A stretch of DNA of 64,000 nt from Coriobacteriaceae bacterium (GTDB lineage: Bacteria > Actinomycetota > Coriobacteriia > Coriobacteriales > Coriobacteriaceae). The stretch spans positions 1,922,001 to 1,986,000 of the forward strand of contig CP107217.1 in assembly GCA_025757745.1 (NCBI GenBank). Reading direction: 5' to 3'. How positions within the stretch are numbered: position 1 is the first letter of the stretch; every line of letters begins with the position of its first letter. A program made the position numbers and the translations under genes. Under the pieces are notes generated by a model, which saw nothing but the letters and a program-made list of their open reading frames with translations, was not told where the DNA came from and made no database searches. This document shows, in pieces, positions 27,204-36,543 of this stretch.

Positions 27204-28655
27204 CTAGAAGCTAACGTCGAAGCCAGCGCCAGCGCCCTCTTCATCGGTGGTCGGCACGCCCTTTGCCTTGTTGTAGGCAAAGATCAAGACGATCGGCACG
27301 ATAAAGGCGATGAGATTGCCAGCCACATACCACACGAGGGTCTCGGGCGTGACGATGAGCAGGCCAAGCACGCCGGTCAGACCCTGACCGATAGCGCGCA
27401 CCTCAAAGAGCTTGACGAAGGCACCGCCGCAGCCTGCACCGATGCATGCGCAGATGAACGGAATGATCGAATAGCGCATGTTTGCAGCAAAGATAGCGGG
27501 CTCGGAGATTCCGACCAGCGTCGGGATAAAGGACGACATGCAGATGTTGCGCTCTTTGGAGTGCTTCTTGTGAATGAGGTACATACCGATGGCGCCGCCG
27601 CCCTGGGCGATGATGGAAACCGACCAGATGGCCTGGATGTAGTTGAAGCCAGTCGTGGCAACAAGGTTTGCCTCGATACCCTGGATGAACTGATGCGTAC
27701 CGGTAACGACGAGCGGCTGCAGGAACGCGGCGAAGACAAAGGCACCAAAGACGCCCATCCTGTTGTACAGGATATCGATTACGCCGGCGAGGACGTCACC
27801 GATCAGGTTACCGAGCGGGCCGAACACGGTGAACAGGGCGACGTTAGCAAGAATCAGGGTAACGGTCGGGACAAAGACGAACGAAACGACCTCGGGGATG
27901 TACTTCTGGGCAATCTTTTCGACCTTGGCCATAAACCAGGCGGTCAGAATTGCAGGGAACACGCCGCCCTGGAAAGCAACCATGGGAATGGAGAGCGGAC
28001 CAAAGTTCCAGTACTCAGCACCCGTCGGGTCCATAACGAACGTGTTGCGGTTCATAAGGCTCGGGTGAACCATGACGATACCGACGAGGATGCCCAGGAT
28101 CGGGTTACCGCCAAAACGCTTGACTGCGCTGTACATAACCAGGACAGGCAGGTAGTCGAACGTGGTGGCGATAATGGCAAAGAAGCTTGCGAGGTTCTTG
28201 AGGAACTCGCTGTGATCGGCGAGGCTGCCCTCCATGCCAAAGAGGCCGTTGGCAACGATCAGCGACTTAAGGCCGATGATGATAGCAGCGCCGACGAAGG
28301 CGGGAATGATGGGAATAAAGATGTCCGAGAATACCTTGAGGACCGAGAAGAACTTGCCCTTCTTGTCCGCCTCGGCGCCCTTGACCTCGGAAGCGCTGAT
28401 CTCCTTAACGCCCGTCAGAGCCATAAACTCATCGTAAACCTTGTTGACGGTACCGGTACCGAAGATGATCATGAGCTGGCCGCTGTTGTACAGCACGCCC
28501 TTGACGCCATCGATGTTCTCGAGCTCGGCCTTGTTGTATTTGCTCGTATCCTTGAGCACCAGACGCAGACGGGTCACGCAATGCGTGGCGCCCTCGATGT
28601 TCTCCAGTCCGCCGACGTTGTCGACGACTTGCTGGGACACTGTCTTGTAGTCCAT
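27204..28655 (-). CDS. scrA: PTS system sucrose-type EIIBC component
   Basis: 483 aa from the ATG at 28655 (GAGAGGAAC before it). The IIB domain has its phospho-cysteine in GATHCVTRLRL (about residue 27). The IIC domain has ten or so membrane helices of the glucose-superfamily sucrose/trehalose/beta-glucoside type (GIVMVHPSLMNRNTF, GISEPAIFAANMRY). There is no IIA domain; a glucose-type IIA elsewhere must supply phosphate. Imports and phosphorylates sucrose or a related disaccharide. Flanked by two GH32-type genes, which supports sucrose/fructoside specificity. Confidence 0.9.
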   Translation of the reverse strand: MDYKTVSQQVVDNVGGLENIEGATHCVTRLRLVLKDTSKYNKAELENIDGVKGVLYNSGQLMIIFGTGTVNKVYDEFMALTGVKEISASEVKGAEADKKGKFFSVLKVFSDIFIPIIPAFVGAAIIIGLKSLIVANGLFGMEGSLADHSEFLKNLASFFAIIATTFDYLPVLVMYSAVKRFGGNPILGILVGIVMVHPSLMNRNTFVMDPTGAEYWNFGPLSIPMVAFQGGVFPAILTAWFMAKVEKIAQKYIPEVVSFVFVPTVTLILANVALFTVFGPLGNLIGDVLAGVIDILYNRMGVFGAFVFAAFLQPLVVTGTHQFIQGIEANLVATTGFNYIQAIWSVSIIAQGGGAIGMYLIHKKHSKERNICMSSFIPTLVGISEPAIFAANMRYSIIPFICACIGAGCGGAFVKLFEVRAIGQGLTGVLGLLIVTPETLVWYVAGNLIAFIVPIVLIFAYNKAKGVPTTDEEGAGAGFDVSF

Positions 28656-28700
28656 GTTCCTCTCCATTCCTTTTCTAAATCATAAAACGGTTCGTTGCCG

Positions 28701-30083
28701 CTACAGAGACGCGATCGTTGCGCTTGCGCACTTGAGCGCACCGTCGGTGACGGTAAGCGCCACACCCTGGCCCTGCTTGTTGCAGAAGCGAGCGTTGAGC
28801 GCAACGTCATCGACAAAGATGGTCGCGATGTCGTCGTCGACGACCAGACGCACATGGTGAGTGCCCTCGCCCTTAAAGAACAACGGACGCTCGAGGCCCA
28901 TGTTGTTGACCTGGAACCACGGGTACTGGGGAGCCGGCGTGAACTCGAGCTTGCCCTCGCGCAGGTTGGCGCGGAACTCATAGGCAAGACCGGTCTCGGC
29001 GTCCTCGGCGAACTTGACCGAGAAGCCGGCAGCGTTACCGCCGAGCTCAATGTCGGCATCGAGCAAGTAGGTGGAGCCGGCATCTGCGGCGAGCACCTGC
29101 TCGACCTTGCCCGACTCGCAGGAAAGCTCAAAGGTCTCGACTGCCTTAGCCTCGCCAAAGGCGCCAAGCATGCTGTCGGGGAGCTTGGTGCCGAGCGTTC
29201 CGTCGGCACGCTGAACGATCTCGAGGGGCATAAAGGTGCCACCCCATAGGTAAGAGCTGGGGTCGCCGCCCTCGTCACGCGTAGGAACCCAACCAAAGAG
29301 AACGCGACGCTCGCCATCGAATGCGGTGCGAGCGGCGTAGTACGCGCGGCCGTCGAAGGAATCGTCAGCGGGGGTAATCCAAGGACCGTTGATGGACTTG
29401 GACATGCGGTAACGGGTCTTGTTGCCGTCGCTGTACTCGGAAAAGACGAGGTACCACCAGTCGCCCATCTTAAAGAGATCAGGCATCTCAAACATGGTGT
29501 ACAGGCCCGGGTTCCACCAGTCGCCCTGGAACTCCCAGTTGGTCAGATCCTTGGAGGTGAACTTGACCAGGCGGCCGGTCATCAGACGCTTGTCCTCGCC
29601 CACACGCGTGCCGAGGATGAGCATGTACTCTTCGTTCTCCTCATCCCAAAGCACAAAGGGATCGCGCCAGTTGCGGTCATCGTAACCCTCCTGGGGCGGA
29701 AGCAGCGTCTCGGCGATGTTCTTCTCCCACTTGACGGCGTCGTCGCTCGTTGCATGAAGAAGAACCTGCTTCATCAAACGTGCGCGGACCTTATCGCGAT
29801 TGCAACCAGTGTAGAGCGCATGGTACTTGTCGCCCACCTTAAACACCGTGCCGGCATAAATGTACTGGTCGACTTCCTCGTCGCCGCCGCGCTCAAGGCT
29901 CTCGCCAAAGTCCTTGTAGTTGACGAAATCCTTGGTCGTAGCGAGTGCCCAGCCAAACGGCTCGCCGAAAGGTTCGGGGTTACGCGTGTCACGCTGATGA
30001 TAGAGATAGAACGTGCCGTCCTCGCCGTACGGCATGATGTCGCCTACCCAAATTCCCTCAGGCTGGTAATACACCTTGTGCAT
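28701..30083 (-). CDS. GH32-like glycosidase with divergent nucleophile motif
   Basis: 460 aa from the ATG at 30083 (GGAAAGGA upstream). Five-blade propeller features of GH32/68: VGDIMPYGEDG in place of WLNDPNG (Asp kept), NWRDPFVLW (transition-state Asp) and MFEMPDLF (acid/base Glu). A C-terminal sandwich domain starts near residue 300. All three acids are in place, so it is likely active, but the loss of the WxNDPNG context suggests another substrate than sucrose, such as fructooligosaccharide phosphates. First gene after the operators; 45 bp before the PTS gene. Confidence 0.82.
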   Translation of the reverse strand: MHKVYYQPEGIWVGDIMPYGEDGTFYLYHQRDTRNPEPFGEPFGWALATTKDFVNYKDFGESLERGGDEEVDQYIYAGTVFKVGDKYHALYTGCNRDKVRARLMKQVLLHATSDDAVKWEKNIAETLLPPQEGYDDRNWRDPFVLWDEENEEYMLILGTRVGEDKRLMTGRLVKFTSKDLTNWEFQGDWWNPGLYTMFEMPDLFKMGDWWYLVFSEYSDGNKTRYRMSKSINGPWITPADDSFDGRAYYAARTAFDGERRVLFGWVPTRDEGGDPSSYLWGGTFMPLEIVQRADGTLGTKLPDSMLGAFGEAKAVETFELSCESGKVEQVLAADAGSTYLLDADIELGGNAAGFSVKFAEDAETGLAYEFRANLREGKLEFTPAPQYPWFQVNNMGLERPLFFKGEGTHHVRLVVDDDIATIFVDDVALNARFCNKQGQGVALTVTDGALKCASATIASL

Positions 30084-30128
30084 CCGAGACTTCCTTTCCA
30101 CGACATACTAACTCGGTACAATGGCAAG

Positions 30129-30163
30129 ATATGTCAATCGTTTTCATATGTCAAACGTTTTCA
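30129..30163 (-). promoter_or_regulatory. Two tandem LacI-type operators before the sucrose operon
   Basis: On the minus strand TGAAAACGTTTGACATAT and TGAAAACGATTGACATAT abut each other and include TTGACA -35-like hexamers. They lie 46-80 bp upstream of the first enzyme gene, where a LacI repressor would block transcription. Confidence 0.7.
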
Positions 30164-30195
30164 CACCAATACGTCTTTTCGCAGTTCCAGTCGTC

Positions 30196-30215
30196 GGCAA
30201 ACGGTTGACATATGT
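30196..30215 (+). promoter_or_regulatory. Third LacI-type operator
   Basis: GGCAAACGGTTGACATATGT shares the AAACG-TTGACATATG pattern with the tandem sites and lies 51 bp past the lacI-family gene stop. Confidence 0.55.
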
Positions 30216-30266
30216 CGGTGAACGGTCATCAGAGGCGTTTGAGGAATTCTTTTGGCACGGGATGAA

Positions 30267-31277
30267 CTACGCGGTTTTGCCCTCAATGAGTTCGACGGGG
30301 AGCTTGATATTCGATTCGGGATTATCGCCGTTAATAAGAGCGATGATGGATTGCGCCGCGAGCTCTCCGATGCGATCGATATCTTGACGTACGGTTGTTA
30401 AGTCAGGCATAAACGTCATAGTTCGGCGGGCACCATCCGCGCCCACGACCTTAATATCGTCTGGAGCGCTCAAGCCGCGCTGCTTCATCACGTTGAGACA
30501 GATGGCCGCCATCGTATCGTCTCCCGCAAAGATGCCGTCAATATCGGGGTTCTCATCGAGGATCTTCGCAACGACCGCGCCCTTTTCGTCGTCGGGCTTA
30601 ACGAACTCAACCTCACGGACAAGCGCGGACAAACCGGCCTGCTCAACAACATCGAGGTAGGCATCGGTACGCTTATTGGCAGGCATGCGCATGCGGCTAT
30701 TGCTGCGCAGGCACAGGATACGCCTGCAGCCGTCATCAATCAGACGGCGCGTGGCGAGCTCGCCAATGCCATAGCTGTCACTTGCAATCTGGACAGAGCC
30801 CTCGCCAAGATCGCAGTCGATGCCAACCAGGCTCAAGCCCATCTCGGCATATGCCTCGGCACCGATATTGAGGGAGTTGACGATGACGCCGTCGACCATA
30901 TTGCGGCGGAGCATGTCAATATAGGAACGCTCAAGATCGGGTCGATTGGCGCTGTTGCACAGCAACATCTTAAAGCCGTTTTCCGCTAACGTGCGCTCGA
31001 CCGCCTGCACAACCTGAGCATGGAACGGGCTGCTCACAAAGGGAACGATCATACCGATAAGATTCAGGCGACCGTTGAGCATGGCGCGGGCGATATCGTT
31101 GGGCGTATAGTTGATGCGCTCCATCGCGGCATGGACCTTATCGCGGGTCTCTTGGCTAATATAGCCGCGATTATTAAGCACGCGAGATACCGTAGTAGGC
31201 GAAACCCCCGCCACCGCTGCAACTTCCTTGATGCCAGGCTTAGCAGAATCCTTAGAACGAGCGCCCTCGCGAGCCAT
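30267..31277 (-). CDS. LacI-family repressor of the sucrose locus
   Basis: 336 aa from the ATG at 31277 (GGGGGAGGG six bases upstream). N-terminal helix-turn-helix IKEVAAVAGVSPTTVSRVLN with hinge helix NDIARAML; periplasmic-binding-like sugar domain after residue 65 (LNLIGMIVPFVSSPFHAQ, DGIFAGDDTMAAI). It precedes the GH32-PTS-GH32 genes on the same strand, and near-identical operator-like sites lie before it and before the operon, so autoregulation and sugar-induced release are expected. Confidence 0.9.
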   Translation of the reverse strand: MAREGARSKDSAKPGIKEVAAVAGVSPTTVSRVLNNRGYISQETRDKVHAAMERINYTPNDIARAMLNGRLNLIGMIVPFVSSPFHAQVVQAVERTLAENGFKMLLCNSANRPDLERSYIDMLRRNMVDGVIVNSLNIGAEAYAEMGLSLVGIDCDLGEGSVQIASDSYGIGELATRRLIDDGCRRILCLRSNSRMRMPANKRTDAYLDVVEQAGLSALVREVEFVKPDDEKGAVVAKILDENPDIDGIFAGDDTMAAICLNVMKQRGLSAPDDIKVVGADGARRTMTFMPDLTTVRQDIDRIGELAAQSIIALINGDNPESNIKLPVELIEGKTA

Positions 31278-31295
31278 AGCACCCTCCCCCATCAA

Positions 31296-31316
31296 CATGT
31301 CATACGTTTACATACG
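31296..31316 (-). promoter_or_regulatory. LacI-type operator before the repressor gene
   Basis: The minus strand reads TGTAAACGTATGACATG, close to the sites at 30129-30215. It is 19 bp upstream of the repressor ATG, which suggests autoregulation. Confidence 0.55.
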
Positions 31317-31400
31317 AACAAAGCATACCCCAACAACAGCGGGAAGACGGTAACAGTACAAGTAAGTAAACGACTCATCCAAATAATTAGGAGAGTTTCG

Positions 31401-31464
31401 CCTAAAGGGTGACTACACAGGACCCCGCCGGAGCTGTTTGGGCTACCTCCCAAAACATTCCGCA
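31401..31464. repeat. P-family palindrome F, left half (split by IS110)
   Basis: The left arm GCTGTTTGGGCTACCTCCCA (from 31433) pairs with 33103-33126 on the other side of the IS. It ends in the P core CATTCCGCA. CTAAAGGG at 31402 matches, inverted, the end of the glycyl-radical gene at 33151-33159. Confidence 0.8.
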
Positions 31465-31529
31465 CTGATATTTTCTGTATTGAAGACGTCGATGATGCGC
31501 CCGTATACCATTGACGTCGACACCATCAG

Positions 31530-31720
31530 ACGCGGTCCGCGCGGTGACCCCACATTCCGCTGGCGCCCACAGGGCTGCCCTCGTTTCCTGACATGTCCCG
31601 CGCGGGCCGCGGCGAGCCGAGACCGCCGCATGACCTAATAGGAGCATGGAGCGATACCGCGGACCCGAACAACCGCATTCTATCGCGCCCCGTCAGTGTG
31701 CCGTCTGCCCGGTCCAGGCG
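31530..31720 (+). ncRNA. Predicted bridge RNA of the IS110 element
   Basis: First loop: stem GCGGTCCGCGCGG (31532-31544) with 31598-31610; left side CACATTCCGC (31551-31560) equals target AACATTCCGCA over nine bases; inner hairpin GGCGCCC/GGGCTGCC; right side TTTCCTG (31584-31590) is complementary to the target's CAGGA. Second loop: AATAGGAGC (31637-31645) equals the IS right end; TCAGTG (31693-31698) is complementary to CACTGA, the core plus IS left end; inner stem GCGATA/TATCGC. Order and pairing follow the published IS621 bridge-RNA model. Folded by eye. Confidence 0.75.
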
Positions 31721-31744
31721 AGCACGGAAAGAACGGAGCGAGAC

Positions 31745-33034
31745 ATGAGAACCGAATCGACACCCGGCGCCCGCGGGCCGGTCTTCTGCGGGGTCGACAC
31801 CCACGCCGACTCGCACTGGCTGTGCGTCCTCGACTGGAGGGGCCGCAAGGTCCTGTCCCGCCAGTTCCCCGCCGACGCGGCGGGATACGAGGCGCTCGCC
31901 GGGGCGATCGCGGCGGCCGGGGAGCCGGCCTGCGTCGCGATGGAGGGGACGTCGTCCTACGGGGCGGGCCTCACCAGGCACCTCGCGTCGCTGGGGATGC
32001 CCGTGCGCGAGGCGCTCTCCCCGGCGAGGACGCAGAGGAGGCGCCCGGGGCAGGGAAAGTGCGACGAGTCGGACGCGGAGAGGGCGGCCCGCGCGGCGAT
32101 GTCCGGCTCAAAGCTCGGGACCCCCAAGAGCCAGGACGGGTGGGTCGACGGGGTGCGCTGCATGCTCGCGGCGCACCCCGGGGCGGTGAAGGCGCGGACC
32201 TCGGCGATCAACACCGCGAGGTCGCTGCTCACCACCGCCCCGGAGGGGCTCAGGTCGAGGTTCCGCGGCATGGGAGGGCCGAGGCTGATGGAGGAGCTCC
32301 CCTCCGTGCGCGCCGAGGGCGCGCTGGGCGCCGCGCTCGGCGCGCTGGCGGACCTGTGGGCGGCGGCGCGCGACGCGGCGCTCGACATGGAGCGCGCGAT
32401 CGAGGCGTCCCTGGAGGAGAACTGCCCCGCGCTGCTGGCGATGTACGGGTGCGGGCCCGTGAGCGCGGCCAAGCTCGCGGTCGCGGCCGGGGACAACCCG
32501 GGCAGGCTGCGCTCCGAGGCGTCGTTCGCGGCGATATGCGGGGCCTGCCCCATCCCCGCCTCGAGCGGCAAGACCGTGAGGCACAGGCTCAACAGGGGCG
32601 GCGACCGGCAGGCGAACAGCGCGCTGCACGAGATCGCGAGGCAGAGGGTCATGCGCGACCCCGAGACCGCCGAGTACGCCGAGAGGGCCAGGGGGCGGGG
32701 AAAGAGCGACAGGGAGGTCATGAGGTGCCTCAAGCGCTACGTGGCCAGGGAGGCGTACCGGGCGCTGATGCACCCGCACGAGATCAGGAGGCCCGAGGAC
32801 GCCTCGGAGCTCGTGGCGGCCAGGCGCGCGGCGAAGGTCAGCCAGGTGAGGGCGGCGTCCATATTGGGAACCAGCGAGAAGTACATCTCGATGCTGGAGA
32901 GGGGACAAAGGGAGCTCAAGCCCATAAGGAGGGCCTACGAGGCATGGGTCGAGGCCGGACTTCCGCTCGATTGGGACAGGCAGGCCTTCGAGGCCGAGCG
33001 CAAAAAGGATTCTAAAAAACACCTTGCCAAATAG
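31745..33034 (+). CDS. IS110-family transposase with C-terminal XRE-like domain
   Basis: 429 aa from the ATG at 31745 (CGGAGCG upstream); the frame is open further up but that stretch is the RNA region. N-terminal RuvC-like DEDD domain: Asp in GVDTHADSHW, Glu in VAMEGTSSYG, Asp pair in CDESDAERAAR. C-terminal Tnp_IS116 domain: GCGPVSAAKLAV, then GACPIPASSGKTVRH with the serine nucleophile candidate. Residues ~365-415 look like an extra helix-turn-helix (KVSQVRAASILGTSEKYISM), not part of standard IS110 proteins. GC content and use of AGG/GCG codons differ from host genes. Confidence 0.92.
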   Translation: MRTESTPGARGPVFCGVDTHADSHWLCVLDWRGRKVLSRQFPADAAGYEALAGAIAAAGEPACVAMEGTSSYGAGLTRHLASLGMPVREALSPARTQRRRPGQGKCDESDAERAARAAMSGSKLGTPKSQDGWVDGVRCMLAAHPGAVKARTSAINTARSLLTTAPEGLRSRFRGMGGPRLMEELPSVRAEGALGAALGALADLWAAARDAALDMERAIEASLEENCPALLAMYGCGPVSAAKLAVAAGDNPGRLRSEASFAAICGACPIPASSGKTVRHRLNRGGDRQANSALHEIARQRVMRDPETAEYAERARGRGKSDREVMRCLKRYVAREAYRALMHPHEIRRPEDASELVAARRAAKVSQVRAASILGTSEKYISMLERGQRELKPIRRAYEAWVEAGLPLDWDRQAFEAERKKDSKKHLAK

Positions 33035-33040
33035 GAGCGT

Positions 33041-33159
33041 CAGGACGAAAGAACCCCCGCCGCACGAAGTGCGCAGCGAGGGCTTCTTGCATGTCCGAGG
33101 ACGTTTTGGGAGGTAACCCAAACAGCCCCGGCGATCCTGCGGGAGTTAAACCCCTTTAG
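33041..33159. repeat. P-family palindrome F, right half
   Basis: CAGGACG continues the core cut by the IS, followed by an inner stem like that of copy E (CCGCACGAAGTGCGCAGCGAG), CATGTCCGAGGACG and the right arm 33103-33126. The element reaches the stop of the glycyl-radical gene. Confidence 0.8.
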
Positions 33160-33407
33160 AACTTGTCGTGGAAGGTACGCGAAATGACCTCGTCCTGCTG
33201 CTCCTTGGTGAGAGTGTGGAAGTTCACGGCGTAGCCGGAAACGCGGATGGTCAGCTGCGGGTACTTCTCGGGGTGAGCCTGAGCGTCGAGCAGCGTCTCA
33301 CGGTTGAAGACGTTGATGTTCAGGTGGTGGCCACCCTTCTCGGCGTAAGCGTCAAGCATGTGGACCAGGTTATCGGCCTGAGTCTCGGAAACTTCAGAAA
33401 CCTTCAT
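33156..33407 (-). CDS. Glycyl-radical subunit of a split pyruvate formate-lyase (GrcA-like)
   Basis: 83 aa from the ATG at 33407, preceded by AAGGAG at seven bases. The whole protein matches the last ~80 residues of E. coli PFL: GGHHLNINVFNRETLLDAQ, HPEKYPQLTIRVSGYAV (radical Gly58), then TKEQQDEVISRTF. Its partner gene 85 bp upstream encodes a PFL ending exactly before this domain, so both are needed for one enzyme. It resembles GrcA/YfiD, the spare domain that repairs oxygen-cut PFL, but here there is no built-in copy. Confidence 0.9.
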   Translation of the reverse strand: MKVSEVSETQADNLVHMLDAYAEKGGHHLNINVFNRETLLDAQAHPEKYPQLTIRVSGYAVNFHTLTKEQQDEVISRTFHDKF

Positions 33408-33430
33408 AATGTGTCTCCTTCGATTGATAG

Positions 33431-33490
33431 GCGCCGGCCGAAACCGGCGCACTAATCAGTAATCGTTATTGTTAGTATAGCACTAACAAT
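33431..33490 (-). other. Two hairpins between the PFL subunit genes
   Basis: ATTGTTAGT/ACTAACAAT (33468-33476/33482-33490) directly after the large-subunit stop, then GCGCCGG/CCGGCGC (33431-33437/33444-33450). They could stabilise or partly terminate the mRNA and so raise or lower the small-subunit level. Confidence 0.55.
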
Positions 33491-33492
33491 AG

Positions 33493-35544
<2,052 letters not shown>

Positions 35545-36093
35545 TGTGTAACCACGCTCCTAGTTACGTGTAATGCGGCGCTCTCTCACACCGCTGCTTA
35601 TTGAATTCTTGAATTTTCGGCTTGCACTACCGGCTTCTTCCGTTCTTCACCACATGTTGGTGCAGGGAAAAACGTTTGTCCACCTTGGAACTGCAACCCA
35701 AAACCCAAGATTTCACCCGTTTGAGAAGGATAACATAGCGACCCCCTTCATCAGGGCTGTTATATGTTTCTTTTTTTATATCATAAGGGCGTTTTTTACA
35801 AACCCGCAGGAAATGCGAGCGTGAACAACTACCGTTCACCGATTTGTTTAGTTTTTTCCTTGCCTTTGTACGACGTTCACTCTAGCTGTTATGTCAGCTT
35901 TAGCAGGGTAAAGTGCCTCTGAGTGGGCTTTAGGACGTGCTCAGAGATCTACCCCTAACTTTGCTGATACCGACGGTGTACGGAGGTCGCCTAAAAGTTG
36001 TTTTCTAGGCATGTCCCAAAATCTACCGTATAGGGTGCGCGTGCGGGGGTATCATCTTTCACCGAAAATAGTTTCTAGTGTTAGGGGTTTTCG
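35545..36093. other. Gene-free region between divergent pflB and marR
   Basis: AT-rich (TTTCTTTTTTTATATCATAA near 35768). GTAAC/GTTAC around the pflB ribosome site (minus strand). CTCTGAG (35914) with CTCAGAG (35940), and ACCCCTAAC (about 35952) with GTTAGGGGT (36079), form inverted pairs. No open frame with a ribosome site; likely promoters for both sides. Confidence 0.5.
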
Positions 36094-36096
36094 GTG
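36060..36096 (+). promoter_or_regulatory. Hairpin covering the marR start codon
   Basis: CACCGAAAA (36060-36068) pairs with TTTTCGGTG (36088-36096). The GTG start is in the 3' arm and TTAGGGG, the likely ribosome site, in the loop. It may be a repressor operator, a translational switch, or both. Confidence 0.5.
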
Positions 36097-36543
36097 GAAG
36101 ATACCGATTTCCGTGAACTTGGGCGTCAGCTCCTTACCGAGTTCGGCAGCATGCATCAGCGCATTTCGCGCTTTGCGGACAAAGCCCTCGGCGGCGAGAT
36201 GGCCGTCATGCGCGCCCTCATGCTCGCTGGCGGTTCGCTCACGCCGAGCGAACTCGCCGATCGCGCCTGGGTCTCGAGCGCCCGCATCGCCAATATCCTA
36301 CGCGCTCTCGAAGCCAAGGGCTGGGTCGAGCGCGAGCACTCAAAGACCGACCGTCGTCGCGTACACGTCACGGTGACCGACAAGGGATTCCAGGATCTCG
36401 AAATCAAACGACGGGAATTCGAGGAGCGCACCGCGGCCTTCCTCGAGCAGCTCGGCGAAACAGATACCCAAGAGATGGTGCGCCTTCTAAGACGTGCCAA
36501 CGAAATTATCGACCGCAATCAAGAAAGGAGAGATGCCGAGTGA
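36094..36543 (+). CDS. MarR-family regulator
   Basis: 149 aa, GTG start. Winged helix: LTPSELADRAWVSSARIANI recognition region and wing EREHSKTDRRRVHVTVTDKG with the DRR signature of MarR. Its stop overlaps the start of the first ABC gene (GTGA), so the three genes form one operon. It probably senses a toxic compound and represses its own operon until the exporter is needed. Confidence 0.9.
   Translation: MEDTDFRELGRQLLTEFGSMHQRISRFADKALGGEMAVMRALMLAGGSLTPSELADRAWVSSARIANILRALEAKGWVEREHSKTDRRRVHVTVTDKGFQDLEIKRREFEERTAAFLEQLGETDTQEMVRLLRRANEIIDRNQERRDAE

Larger units (their letters stand above)
31463..33042 (+). mobile_element. IS110-family insertion sequence inside P-element F
   Basis: Bounded by a CA dinucleotide on each side (31463-31464 and 33041-33042), as expected for two-base-core IS110 insertion. 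Removing it restores TTCCGCAGGACG, the sequence found intact in P-element A. It consists of a 280-bp non-coding left end, the transposase gene and a right end only six bases beyond the stop. This layout is that of the IS110 group with a bridge RNA encoded in the left end. Confidence 0.85.

Noticed and set aside
31696..33015. 439-codon alternative frame overlapping the IS110 transposase
   Set aside because: Arg/Gly/Ala-rich translation caused by high GC; the transposase frame has all IS110 motifs.
33408..33492. Frameshift or nonsense mutation as cause of the split PFL
   Set aside because: 85 bp with two hairpins and a good ribosome site separate the frames, and the small protein has a clean start; a point mutation does not explain it.
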